DNA of 64,000 bases from Microbacterium sp. SORGH_AS_0428 (GTDB lineage Bacteria; Actinomycetota; Actinomycetes; Actinomycetales; Microbacteriaceae), in NCBI RefSeq assembly GCF_031453615.1, contig NZ_JAVIZT010000001.1, forward strand, positions 1,426,001 through 1,490,000. The letters run 5' to 3'. Under the pieces are notes generated by a model. That model was not told the DNA's origin. It saw nothing but the letters and a program-made list of their open reading frames with translations, and searched no databases. Both the position numbers and the translations under genes were made by a program. The number at the start of each line of letters is the position of its first letter. Within the stretch, counting starts at the first letter, position 1. Shown here piece by piece: positions 36,223 through 44,821 of the stretch.

Positions 36223-37240
36223 TCAGGCGGAGTCGCGCCAGACGACCGGGGCGTCGAGGAGGATGCCGGTGCGCACGCTCTGATCGCCGTCCAGCTGCGC
36301 GAGCACGGCTGCCGCGGCCGCGGCGCCCAGCCCCTCGGCGGGCTGGTGCACGGTGGACAGTTGCGGCGAGGTGCGGGTCGCCCAGGCGCTGTCATCGAAG
36401 CCGACGACCCCGACATCCTCGGGCACTCTCCGCCCCGCCGCGCGCAAGGCCTGCATGGCGCCGGCCGCGACGGCGTCGGATGCGGCGAACACGCCGTCGA
36501 GGTCGGGGGGCCCGCTCGAGCAGCCGCGTCATGCCGGCGGCACCATCGGCGAAGGCGTACAGGTCGACGGGTTCCACCAGTGCGGGGTCGAAGGCGTCGC
36601 CCAACGCCGCACGGAACCCGGCGAGACGGTCGCTGCCGGAGTCGCGGTCGAGGGCGGCGGCGATCATGCCGATCCGCCGGCGGCCCGTCTCGCGAAGTCG
36701 CGTGACGACGGACTCGGCCGCGCCGCGGTTGTCGATGCCGACCCAGGCCCCGCTGATGCCGGGCGGGTGGCCGACGAAGGCGACCGGGAGCCGTAGCCGC
36801 TCGACCACATCGGAGATGGGGTCCTGATGCCGGGCGGAGACGATGACGGCGCCGTCGACGAAACCGCCCGACAGGTACCGGGCGACCCGGTCGGTGTCGC
36901 GCGCGGTGTCCACGACGACGCACACCATCTGGTAATCCGCCTGCGACAGCGTGGTGTTGGCACCGAGCATGATGCCGCCGATGTTGGGGTCTTCGAGGAA
37001 CAGCGAGTGCGGCTCGTGCACGATGAACCCGACCGCCTGCGTGCGCTGTCGCACGAGGTTGCGCGCCGCGGTGTTCGGCACGTAGCCGACCTCGCTGATC
37101 GCGCGGTGGATCGCCTCGCGCGCCTGCTCCGACACGTACCCGCCGTTGAGCACACGGCTGACCGTGCCCCGCGACACCCCTGCGGCGCGCGCCACGTCGT
37201 GCACCGTGGAGCGGCGGGGTCCGGATGGGGATGCGGCCAT
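36223..37240 (-). pseudogene. LacI-family repressor with a one-base frameshift
   Basis: The reading frame from ATG 37240 gives a normal LacI start (STVHDVARAAGVSRGTVSRVLNG), hinge (VPNTAARNLVRQRT) and sugar domain up to TRLLERAP. The frame then breaks inside a six-G run (36505-36510 on the plus strand). Reading one base fewer restores DLDGVFAASDAVAAGAM and the family C-terminus (VVGFDDSAWATRTSPQLSTV) to the stop at 36223. Without the extra base the protein would have about 338 residues. Either the gene is truly inactivated, losing the C-terminal third of the effector domain, or the extra base is a sequencing error in the homopolymer. It would control the divergent GH42 operon, whose promoter carries two matching operators. 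Confidence 0.85.
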
Positions 37241-37268
37241 GGGCGCCAGCCTATCGGCGTCGCTCCGC

Positions 37269-37356
37269 TTGACGGATGCGGTGAACCGTGGCAATCTGTG
37301 CACGTTCACAGATTCTCGTCCGAGATTCTTCGCACGCGAATGTGTGCACGTTCACA
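37269..37356 (+). promoter_or_regulatory. GH42-operon promoter with two identical LacI operators
   Basis: The 14-bp sequence TGTGCACGTTCACA occurs at 37297-37310 and again at 37343-37356, 46 bases apart (start to start). A possible -35 TTGACG (37269-37274) and -10 CAATCT (37292-37297) lie so that the first operator would cover the transcription start. The spacing suggests cooperative or looping binding. The likely binder is the adjacent frameshifted LacI protein. Confidence 0.8.
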
Positions 37357-37379
37357 GCTACGCAAAGGAGCGCCACGGG

Positions 37380-39386
37380 ATGCCCGACGCCGCCCATCTC
37401 GCCACCCTCGCCGCAGACGGCATCGTCTTCGGCAGCGACTACAACCCCGAGCAGTGGGACCGGTCGGTGTGGGAAGAGGACGTCCGCCTGATGAACGAGG
37501 CCGGCGTCAGCCTCGTGGCCATCAACGTCTTCGGCTGGTCGGACATCAACCCGGCACCGGGCGAGTGGGACTTCACCGCCCTCGACGACATCATCGAGCT
37601 GCTGCACGCGCACGGCATCCGGGTCAACCTCGGCACCGGCACCGCCTCGCCGCCGCCGTGGCTGAGCCGCATCCACCCCGAGATCCTGCCGGTCTCCGAA
37701 GACGGCGTGCGCGCATGGCCGGGCGGTCGCCAGGCCTACTGCCCCAGCTCCCCCGTCTTCCGCTCCTACGCCGCCGAGGTCGTCGCCAAGGTCGCCGAGC
37801 GCTACGGAAGCCATCCGGCCGTCGCCCTCTGGCACGTGTCGAACGAGCTCGGCTGCCACAACGCGCTGTGCTACTGCGATGCGAGCGCCGAGGCCTTCCG
37901 CGCCTGGCTGCAGCGCCGCTACGAAACGGTCGAGGCGCTCAACGACGCCTGGGGCACCGCCTTCTGGAGCCAGCGCTACGGCAGCTGGGACGACGTCCTG
38001 CCCCCGCGCCGCGCCCTGTCGCTGCGCAACCCCGGCCAGATGCTCGACTTCCACCGCTTCAGCTCCGACGAGCAGCTCGGCCTCTACCGCGCCGAGACGG
38101 CGATCATCCGCGCGGCGAGCGCCGTCCCGGTGACGACGAACTTCATGGTGACCGCCCACATCCGCAACCTCGACTACTGGTCGTGGGCGGGCGAGATGGA
38201 CGTCATCGCCAACGACCACTATCTCGACAACCGTCTTCCGCTCCCCCGCGCGGAGCTGTCGTTCGCGGCGGATCTGACCCGCGGGCTCGCCCAGGGCGCG
38301 CCGTGGCTGCTCATGGAGACCTCGACCGGCGCGGTCAACTGGCAGCCGTACAACCTCGCCAAGAGTGACGGTGAGCTGCTGCGCAACGTGGTCGCGCACG
38401 TCGCACGCGGCGCCGACGGCATCTGCTTCTTCCAGTGGCGCGCCTCGGCCCAGGGCGCGGAGAAGTACCACTCCGCCCTCGTCCCGCACGCCGGCACCGA
38501 CACGAAGGCATGGCGGCAGGTGCTCGAGCTCGGCCGCACGCTGCGCGCGCTCGCCCCCGTCGTCGGCACGCGGGTCCACGCGCAGGCCGCCCTCCTCTTC
38601 AGCTGGGAGAGCTGGTGGGCCGCGGAGGGCGAGGGGCGTCCCAGCGAAGCGCTCACCTACCTCGGGCAGGTGCACGCCGCGCACGCCGCACTCACGGCGG
38701 CGGGCCTCACGGTCGACATCATCCGCCCGGGAGCATCCCTCGACGACTACCGCCTCGTCGTCGTCCCGGCCCTGCACCTCGTGCGGGATGCGGATGCGGC
38801 CGTCATCGCCGAGCGTGCCGCATCCGGCGCCGCGGTGCTCGTCACCTTCTTCAGCGGCACGGTCGATGAGCGAGACGCCGTTCGCCTGGGCGGATACCCC
38901 GGCGCGTTCCGCGATCTGCTCGGGGTCACCGCGGAGGAGTTCGCCCCGCTCGAGCCCGGACACACGGTACATCTCGCATCCGGCTGTGTCGGCAGCGTCT
39001 GGACCGAACGGATGCGGGCGTTCGACGCCGAGGTGCTCGACACGTTCGTCGGGGGTCCGGCGGACGGCATGCCCGCTCTCACCCGCCGCACCGTCGGGGC
39101 GGGCTCGGCGTGGTACCTCGCCACCCAGCCCGACGCGTCCTCCTACGCCGAGCTCGTCTCGCGACTGGCGGCAGAGGCCGGGCTCGAGCCCGATGCCTCG
39201 CGCATCCCCGGGGTCGAGGTCGTGCGCCGGCAGGGCGAGCAGGGCTCGTATCTGTTCGTCATCAACCACTCAGAGAACGAGGTCGCCGTCGACGCCCGCG
39301 GCCGCGACCTGCTCACCGACCAGCCGGTCGACGGCACCGCGGTCGTGGCCGCGAGCGCCGTCCGGATCATCGAGGAGTCCCTGTGA
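37380..39386 (+). CDS. GH42 beta-galactosidase
   Basis: This 668-residue cytoplasmic enzyme hydrolyses beta-galactosides. The TIM barrel (about 1-380) has the family start FGSDYNPEQWDRSVWEEDV, acid/base Glu156 in WHVSNELGCHNALCYCD and nucleophile Glu313 in LLMETSTGAVNW. The glutamine-amidotransferase-like trimerisation domain (about 390-600) and a small C-terminal beta domain follow. AAGGAG lies ten bases before the ATG. Its stop overlaps the GTG of the next permease. GH42 enzymes of actinobacteria often act on plant galactans and galacto-oligosaccharides, which fits the locus. Confidence 0.95.
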   Translation: MPDAAHLATLAADGIVFGSDYNPEQWDRSVWEEDVRLMNEAGVSLVAINVFGWSDINPAPGEWDFTALDDIIELLHAHGIRVNLGTGTASPPPWLSRIHPEILPVSEDGVRAWPGGRQAYCPSSPVFRSYAAEVVAKVAERYGSHPAVALWHVSNELGCHNALCYCDASAEAFRAWLQRRYETVEALNDAWGTAFWSQRYGSWDDVLPPRRALSLRNPGQMLDFHRFSSDEQLGLYRAETAIIRAASAVPVTTNFMVTAHIRNLDYWSWAGEMDVIANDHYLDNRLPLPRAELSFAADLTRGLAQGAPWLLMETSTGAVNWQPYNLAKSDGELLRNVVAHVARGADGICFFQWRASAQGAEKYHSALVPHAGTDTKAWRQVLELGRTLRALAPVVGTRVHAQAALLFSWESWWAAEGEGRPSEALTYLGQVHAAHAALTAAGLTVDIIRPGASLDDYRLVVVPALHLVRDADAAVIAERAASGAAVLVTFFSGTVDERDAVRLGGYPGAFRDLLGVTAEEFAPLEPGHTVHLASGCVGSVWTERMRAFDAEVLDTFVGGPADGMPALTRRTVGAGSAWYLATQPDASSYAELVSRLAAEAGLEPDASRIPGVEVVRRQGEQGSYLFVINHSENEVAVDARGRDLLTDQPVDGTAVVAASAVRIIEESL

Positions 39387-40282
39387 CCATCACCGAAGCG
39401 CCCACGCGGCGCCGGACGCGGGTGCCGCACAAAGCGGCGATCGCGTTCCTGCTGGTGCCGTTCGGCATCCTGTTCACCCTGTTCTACGTCGCGCCGATCC
39501 TCTTCGCGATCGTGCAGTCGACTCTCGTCGTGCGCCGCGAGGGCACCTTCGGCAAGGCCGAGCAGGTCTTCGGCGGATTCGCGCAGTACGTGCTCGTCTT
39601 CCAGAACGAGGCGTTCTGGAGCTCGGTCGGACGGATGCTGCTGTTCGGCGTCGTGCAGGTGCCCGTCATGCTCGGTCTCGCACTGCTGTTCGCGCTGCTG
39701 CTGGACTCGCCGCTGGTCAAGGGCAAGCGCTTCTTCCGCCTCGCGTTCTTCGTGCCCTACGCCGTGCCCGGCGTCATCGCCGCGATCATGTGGGGCTCGC
39801 TGTTCTCGCCGAACCTGTCGCCGTTCACCGCCCTGACGAAGAACGTCGATTTCCTCGGCGCGGATCTCGTGCTGTGGTCGATCGCGAACGTCGTCACCTG
39901 GGTCTACGTCGGCTACAACATGCTGATCATCTACTCGTCGCTGCTGTCCATCCCGACGGAGATCTACGAGGCGGCACGCCTGGACGGGGCGGGGCAGTTC
40001 CGCATCGCCTGGTCGATCAAGATCCCGCTCGTCCGGCCGGCGATCGTGATGACCGCGATCTTCTCGATCATCGGCACGCTGCAGCTGCTCGCGGAGCCGC
40101 AGGTCTTCCGCTCCTTCAGCTCGGCGGTCACCAGCACCTACACCCCGAACATGACGGTCTACGCGACCGCATCCATCCCCAACCCGAACCTCGCGGCCGC
40201 GTTCTCGGTCGTGCTGGCCGTGACCACGTTCGTGCTCTCGTTCGGATTCATGAAGTACATGCAGCGGAAGGGCAACGCATGA
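39383..40282 (+). CDS. ABC sugar importer permease (MalF type), second system
   Basis: This 299-residue membrane protein has six helices and the EAA loop IYEAARLDGAGQFRIAWSIK. It starts at GTG 39383, overlapping the GH42 stop as GTGA, and its own stop overlaps the next permease as ATGA. It forms the channel of the second importer with that protein and relies on an ATPase from elsewhere. Confidence 0.92.
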   Translation: MTITEAPTRRRTRVPHKAAIAFLLVPFGILFTLFYVAPILFAIVQSTLVVRREGTFGKAEQVFGGFAQYVLVFQNEAFWSSVGRMLLFGVVQVPVMLGLALLFALLLDSPLVKGKRFFRLAFFVPYAVPGVIAAIMWGSLFSPNLSPFTALTKNVDFLGADLVLWSIANVVTWVYVGYNMLIIYSSLLSIPTEIYEAARLDGAGQFRIAWSIKIPLVRPAIVMTAIFSIIGTLQLLAEPQVFRSFSSAVTSTYTPNMTVYATASIPNPNLAAAFSVVLAVTTFVLSFGFMKYMQRKGNA

Positions 40283-41166
40283 GCGCCACCGTCGCCACCC
40301 GCCGGAGCACCGGCGCCACCCGTCGCGTGCGCGAGCCCCTCGTCTCGCGCGGCTCGGCGATGCTCATCATGGCCGTGTTCACGGTCTACTTCCTGCTGCC
40401 GCTGTGGTGGCTGCTGGTCGCCTCCAGCAAGGACACCGGCGACATCCTCACGACGAACCCGCTGTGGTTCGCCGACTTCCGGCTGTTCGCGAACATCGGG
40501 GATCTGTTCGCCTACCGCGACGGCATCTACCTGCGCTGGCTCGGCAACTCACTGCTGTACGCCGGCCTCGGCGGTGCGATCGCGACGCTGCTGGCGGCGA
40601 TGGCAGGGTACGCCCTCGCGAAGTACCGCTTCCCGGGGCGCGAGTTCCTCTTCAACGTCGTGCTCGGCGGCGTCCTCGTTCCCGCGACGGCGCTGGCTCT
40701 GCCGCTGTTCCTGATCTTCAGCCAGGTGCAGCTAACGAACACGTTCTGGGCGGTGTTCCTGCCCTCGCTCGTGAGTCCGTTCGGCGTCTACCTCGCGCGC
40801 ATCTTCGCCGCATCCTCCGTGCCGGACGAGCTGCTGGAGGCCGCGCGGCTCGACGGCTCGGGCGAGATCCGCACGTTCTTCACGGTCAGCATGCGGCTGA
40901 TGACGCCGGCGCTCGTGACGATGTTCCTCTTCCAGTTCGTGGCCATCTGGAACAACTTCTTCCTGCCGCTGATCATGCTGCGAAGCGAAGAACTCTTCCC
41001 GGTCGTCTACGGCCTGTTCGGCTGGAACAACCAGCTGAACCAGTTGCCCGAGCTGCGAGGGCTCGTCCTCATCGGCGCTCTGCTGTCGGTGATCCCTCTG
41101 ATCGTCACGTTCCTGCTGCTGCAGCGCTTCTGGCGCGGCGGGCTCGGCGCAGGCGCCATCAAGTGA
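40279..41166 (+). CDS. ABC sugar importer permease (MalG type), second system
   Basis: This 295-residue membrane protein is the partner of the permease before it. The six helices, FGVYLARIFAA, the EAA loop ELLEAARLDGSGEIRTFFTV and WNNFFLPLIML are typical of MalG proteins. It closely resembles the MalG-type permease of the first importer (29137-30015), suggesting that the two importers arose by duplication. Confidence 0.92.
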   Translation: MSATVATRRSTGATRRVREPLVSRGSAMLIMAVFTVYFLLPLWWLLVASSKDTGDILTTNPLWFADFRLFANIGDLFAYRDGIYLRWLGNSLLYAGLGGAIATLLAAMAGYALAKYRFPGREFLFNVVLGGVLVPATALALPLFLIFSQVQLTNTFWAVFLPSLVSPFGVYLARIFAASSVPDELLEAARLDGSGEIRTFFTVSMRLMTPALVTMFLFQFVAIWNNFFLPLIMLRSEELFPVVYGLFGWNNQLNQLPELRGLVLIGALLSVIPLIVTFLLLQRFWRGGLGAGAIK

Positions 41167-41249
41167 CCCCAGACTCCGGGCGGAAGGAACCGCCCGGCCC
41201 TCGTCCGTCGGAAAGGCCCGAAGGACGCACCACCAAGAAAGGGATGGAA

Positions 41250-42573
41250 ATGCAGCACCCCAGAAAGAAGGCCGTCGCAGCTCTCGCGCTGTCGGCATTC
41301 CTGCTCGCCGGCTGCGCCGCGGGCGGTGACCAGGGCAGCGACGCTGCTGCCGGCGACTGCGCACCGGCCGACGGTCAGGTCACGCTCGAGTTCACCTCGT
41401 GGATCCCCGGCATCGAGGATGTCGTGAAGATCTGGAACGACGAGAACCCCGACATCCAGGTCAAGGTGCAGACGGGCCCCAACGGCAACAGCGGCACCTA
41501 CCAGAACCTTCTTCAACCAGATCGCGGCCGGCAACGCACCCGACCTCGGCCAGATCGAGTACGACGCGCTCCCGAACTTCCTCGTGCAGGACGGCGTCGA
41601 GAACATCGCGAACTGCGGCGACGTCAGCTCCGCCAAGGACCAGTTCGTCGGCTGGGCGTGGAGCCAGGTGGCCCTGGACGGCGGCGTCTACGGCATCCCG
41701 CAGGACATCGGCCCCATGGGCCTGTTCTACCGATCCGACCTGTTCGCGGCCAACAACATCCCCGTGCCGACGACCTGGGACGAGTACAAGGATGCCGCGA
41801 AGAAGATCCGTGCTCTCGGCGGCTACATCACGAACTTCTCGCAGTCCGACATCAACCAGTTCGCGGGCTTCGTCTGGCAGGCCGGCGGTCAGTGGTTCGA
41901 CAACGGCTCCGACGGCTGGAAGGTCTCGCTGACGGACGACGCATCGACCAAGGTCGCCGACTACTGGCAGGACCTCATCGCCGAGGACCTCGTCAGCACC
42001 TACCCGGCGTGGACCGACGAGTGGAACAACGCGTACAACTCGAGCCAGGTCTGGACCTGGAACTCTGCGGTCTGGGGCGCCAACTCGATCTCCAGCGGCG
42101 CACCGGACACGTCCGGCAAGTGGTCCGTCGCACAGATGCCGCAGTGGAAGTCCGGCGACGCCGTCTCGGGCAACTGGGGCGGATCCTCGATCGCCGTGCT
42201 CAAGGGCAGCAAGCACCCCTACGAGGCGTCGAAGTTCGCGCTGTGGCTGAACACGTCCGACGAGGCGCTGACGGCGCTGAACAAGGCCGCCAACATCTAC
42301 CCCGCGACCACCGAGGGCCTGAAGCTCCCGTCGCTGGCGGAGGGCGTCGACTTCTACGGCGGCCAGAAGATCTACGACGTGTTCGCCCAGGCGGCCACCG
42401 AGGTCACCCCCGACTTCGTGTGGGGCCCGACGATGACGCAGACCTACGCCGACGTCTCCGACGGCTTCAAGGCCGCCGTGTCCGGTTCGGGAACGCTCGC
42501 CGACGCGCTGAAGAAGGGTCAGGACGCGACCATCACGACGCTCGAGTCGCAGTCGATCCCGGTCCAGAAGTAA
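41250..42573 (+). pseudogene. sugar-binding lipoprotein with a one-base frameshift
   Basis: A family 1 solute-binding protein begins at ATG 41250 with a lipoprotein signal (lipobox LLAGC) and FTSWIPGIEDVVKIWNDENP. After GTYQN the frame is broken by one extra C at 41507-41508 (aacc ttc ttc). Skipping it gives NFFNQIAAGNAPDLGQIEYD, the normal family sequence, and the rest is intact to the stop at 42573 (GIPQDIGPMGLFYRSDLF, PTTWDEYKDAAKKI). The total length of 1324 bases is one more than a multiple of three. If real, the second importer has lost its binding protein. A sequencing error is equally possible, because the downstream 330 codons show no further damage. Confidence 0.88.
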
Positions 42574-42580
42574 CACCGGC

Positions 42581-42620
42581 CGTGATGCCCCGGAACGCCA
42601 CCGCGTCCCGGGGCATCACG
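42581..42620. terminator. hairpin between convergent binding-protein and LacI genes
   Basis: A perfect 13-bp stem (42581-42593 with 42608-42620) and 14-base loop start eight bases after the binding-protein stop and end 15 bases from the LacI stop, so it serves both directions. Confidence 0.8.
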
Positions 42621-42635
42621 CGTTCCGGGACCGCT

Positions 42636-43601
42636 TCAGGCGCTGTCGCGGACGACGAGGGTCGCGCCGATCGCCTGCGCGGATGCGGCCTCGCCCGTCT
42701 CGATCATGCGCACGAGCACCTCGACGGCGCGGGCGCCCAGCACGTCGAAGTCCTGGCGCACGGTCGTCAAGGGCGGGCGGTACTCGGCGGCGTCCACGAT
42801 GTCGTCGAAACCCACGACCGCGACGTCCTCGGGCACGCGTCTGCCGGCGTCGGCCAGGGCCCGCAGCAGGCCGAGAGCCATCTGGTCGTTGGCGACGAAG
42901 ACGGCGGATGCGGCGGCGAAGGCGGCTCCGCGCTCGTACCCCGATCGGGAGGTCCAGTCGCCGCGCACCGGCTCGGGCGCATCGATGCCCGCCGCGACGA
43001 GCTCCTCGCGCCACCCGCGCTCGCGCTCCGACGCGGCGAACGAGGTCACGGGGCCCGCGAGGTGATGCACCGTCGGATGGCCGGCGTCGAGCAGGTGGCG
43101 CGTCGCGAGACGCGCGCCTCCCGCGTGATCGGTCTGCACGATCGTGAAGCGATCGTCGGGCGGCGAGTCGACCACGACGAGACGGAGTCCCGCGGGCGGC
43201 TCCGCCCCGCGGGCGAGCCGGGTCGCCTCGTTCAGGACGACGGCGCCGTCGACTCCCTGATCGCGCAGCTGCGAGAAGGCCTCGGCGATGTCGCGGGTGC
43301 CCGCGACCGTGACGATCGCGAGCGCGTAGTCGCGTTCGGCCGCGGCCTCCGCGATCGCCTGCAGCATCCGCGAGTTGCCGACCGAGGCGAGCGTGGAGAC
43401 GACGAGGCCGATCGTGCGGGTCTGCCCCGTGCGGAGGGCGCGGGCCGCGCGGTGCATCCGGTAGCCCAGCGCACTCATGGCCGCCTCGACCCTGGCACGG
43501 GTGGCCGGGTCGACCCGCGGGCTCTGATTCACGACGCGGGACACGGTCTGAGCGGACACGCCCGCGTGCGCGGCGACATCCGCCATCGATACCCGAACCA
43601 T
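42636..43601 (-). CDS. LacI-family repressor of the galactose (Leloir) operon
   Basis: This 321-residue regulator begins with the helix-turn-helix MADVAAHAGVSAQTVSRVVNQ, followed by a hinge (RMHRAARALRTGQT) and a full effector domain with VFVANDQMALGLLRALAD and VVGFDDIVDAAEYRPPLTTV. It resembles the repressor at 27056-28099 along its whole length. It is divergent from galT, and the 53-bp gap carries two operators over the galT promoter. The effector is probably galactose or a galactoside; inference from context. Confidence 0.92.
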   Translation of the reverse strand: MVRVSMADVAAHAGVSAQTVSRVVNQSPRVDPATRARVEAAMSALGYRMHRAARALRTGQTRTIGLVVSTLASVGNSRMLQAIAEAAAERDYALAIVTVAGTRDIAEAFSQLRDQGVDGAVVLNEATRLARGAEPPAGLRLVVVDSPPDDRFTIVQTDHAGGARLATRHLLDAGHPTVHHLAGPVTSFAASERERGWREELVAAGIDAPEPVRGDWTSRSGYERGAAFAAASAVFVANDQMALGLLRALADAGRRVPEDVAVVGFDDIVDAAEYRPPLTTVRQDFDVLGARAVEVLVRMIETGEAASAQAIGATLVVRDSA

Positions 43602-43617
43602 CGCACCCCCGTCGTCA

Positions 43618-43661
43618 TGTTGACGATATCACGCCCGAAATGTAGCGTGTTATCGTGAACA
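43618..43661 (+). promoter_or_regulatory. galT promoter with two LacI operators
   Basis: A -35 TTGACG (43620-43625), 17-base spacer and -10 TAGCGT (43643-43648) predict a start near 43655, the G of the galT GTG, so the message would be leaderless. Operator TGTTGACGATATCA (43618-43631) covers the -35. Operator TGTTATCGTGAACA (43648-43661) covers the start and the first codons. Confidence 0.8.
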
Positions 43662-44821
43662 CACCTCAGCAGGATGTCGCACTCCTCGGTGCGGGCGTCG
43701 TGAAGCGCCCCACACGCCTCGCCGACGGCCGCGAACTCATCTACTACGACGACCCCGACACGACGCTCCCGCCAGAGCGCAGCATCGATGCCCGCGAGCT
43801 GGCGCCGCGGCCGGAGACGGCCACGATGCGTCTCGACGTGCTGACCGGTGACTGGATCTCCATCGCCGCCAACCGTCAGAACCGCGCGTTCCTGCCCCCG
43901 GCCGAGCTCGATCCGCTGGCCCCGCAGACGCCCACGAACCCCTCGGAGATCCCGTCGCGCTACGACGTCGCCGTCTTCGAGAACAAGTCGCCCTCGTTCG
44001 GCCCCGCCCTCGCCGTGGCGACCGACGACGTCCCCGCCGCCGTCGACCCGCCGCAGAGCCTCGCCGACCTGGCCGAGTACGGGCTCGGCCGCACCCGTAC
44101 GTCCGTCGGACGCACAGAGGTCGTGTGTTTCAGCCCCGAGCACGCCGGCTCGTTCGGCACCCAGACCGTCACCCGCGCACGCACCGTGATCGAGGCATGG
44201 GCCGACCGGACGGCCGCACTCTCGGCGCTGCCCGGCATCCAGCAGGTCTTCCCGTTCGAGAACCGCGGGCAGGAGATCGGCGTGACCCTCCCGCATCCGC
44301 ACGGGCAGATCTACGCCTACCCGTACGTCACCCCGCGCACGCAGCGCCTGCTGACCGCGCTCGAGCGCACCGGCGACGACCTGTTCGACCGCATCCTCGA
44401 GATGGAGTCGAAGAGCGAGCGCATGATCCTCGTCGGCGAGCACTGGAGCGCGTTCGTGCCGTTCGCCGCGCGGTGGCCGCTGGAGGTGCACCTCGTGCCC
44501 CACCGCCATGTCGCCGACTTCGCCGAGACGAACGACGCCGAGCGCGATGAGCTGGCACCGCTGTACCTGCGGCTGCTGCGCGGCGTCGACGCGCTCTACG
44601 ACACCCCGACGCCCTACATCGCGGCCTGGCACCAGGCCCCCGTGCACACCGGACGCGCCGGCGCCCGCCTGCACCTCGAACTGACCTCGCCGCGCCGCGC
44701 GGCCGACAAGCTGAAATACCTCGCCGGGAGCGAGGCGGCCATGGGCGCCTGGATCGGCGACGTCCCGCCCGAGACCGCCGCCGCCCGCCTGCGCGAGGCC
44801 GTAGAAGGAGTATCGCTGTGA
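43655..44821 (+). CDS. galT: galactose-1-phosphate uridylyltransferase
   Basis: This 388-residue enzyme exchanges UMP between UDP-glucose and galactose 1-phosphate. The active-site motif HPHGQ has His216 as the uridylylated residue, within GVTLPHPHGQIYAYPYV; VVCFSPEHAGSF and WHQAPVHTG are further family motifs. The GTG at 43655 has no ribosome site but coincides with the predicted transcription start, as in leaderless actinobacterial genes. It is coupled to galK by an overlapping GTGA. Confidence 0.95.
   Translation: MNTPQQDVALLGAGVVKRPTRLADGRELIYYDDPDTTLPPERSIDARELAPRPETATMRLDVLTGDWISIAANRQNRAFLPPAELDPLAPQTPTNPSEIPSRYDVAVFENKSPSFGPALAVATDDVPAAVDPPQSLADLAEYGLGRTRTSVGRTEVVCFSPEHAGSFGTQTVTRARTVIEAWADRTAALSALPGIQQVFPFENRGQEIGVTLPHPHGQIYAYPYVTPRTQRLLTALERTGDDLFDRILEMESKSERMILVGEHWSAFVPFAARWPLEVHLVPHRHVADFAETNDAERDELAPLYLRLLRGVDALYDTPTPYIAAWHQAPVHTGRAGARLHLELTSPRRAADKLKYLAGSEAAMGAWIGDVPPETAAARLREAVEGVSL

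Noticed and set aside
32556..36923. 1455-codon open frame on the minus strand
   Set aside because: It is antisense to GH51, GH35 and galE, which all have complete catalytic motifs; composition is typical of a shadow frame.
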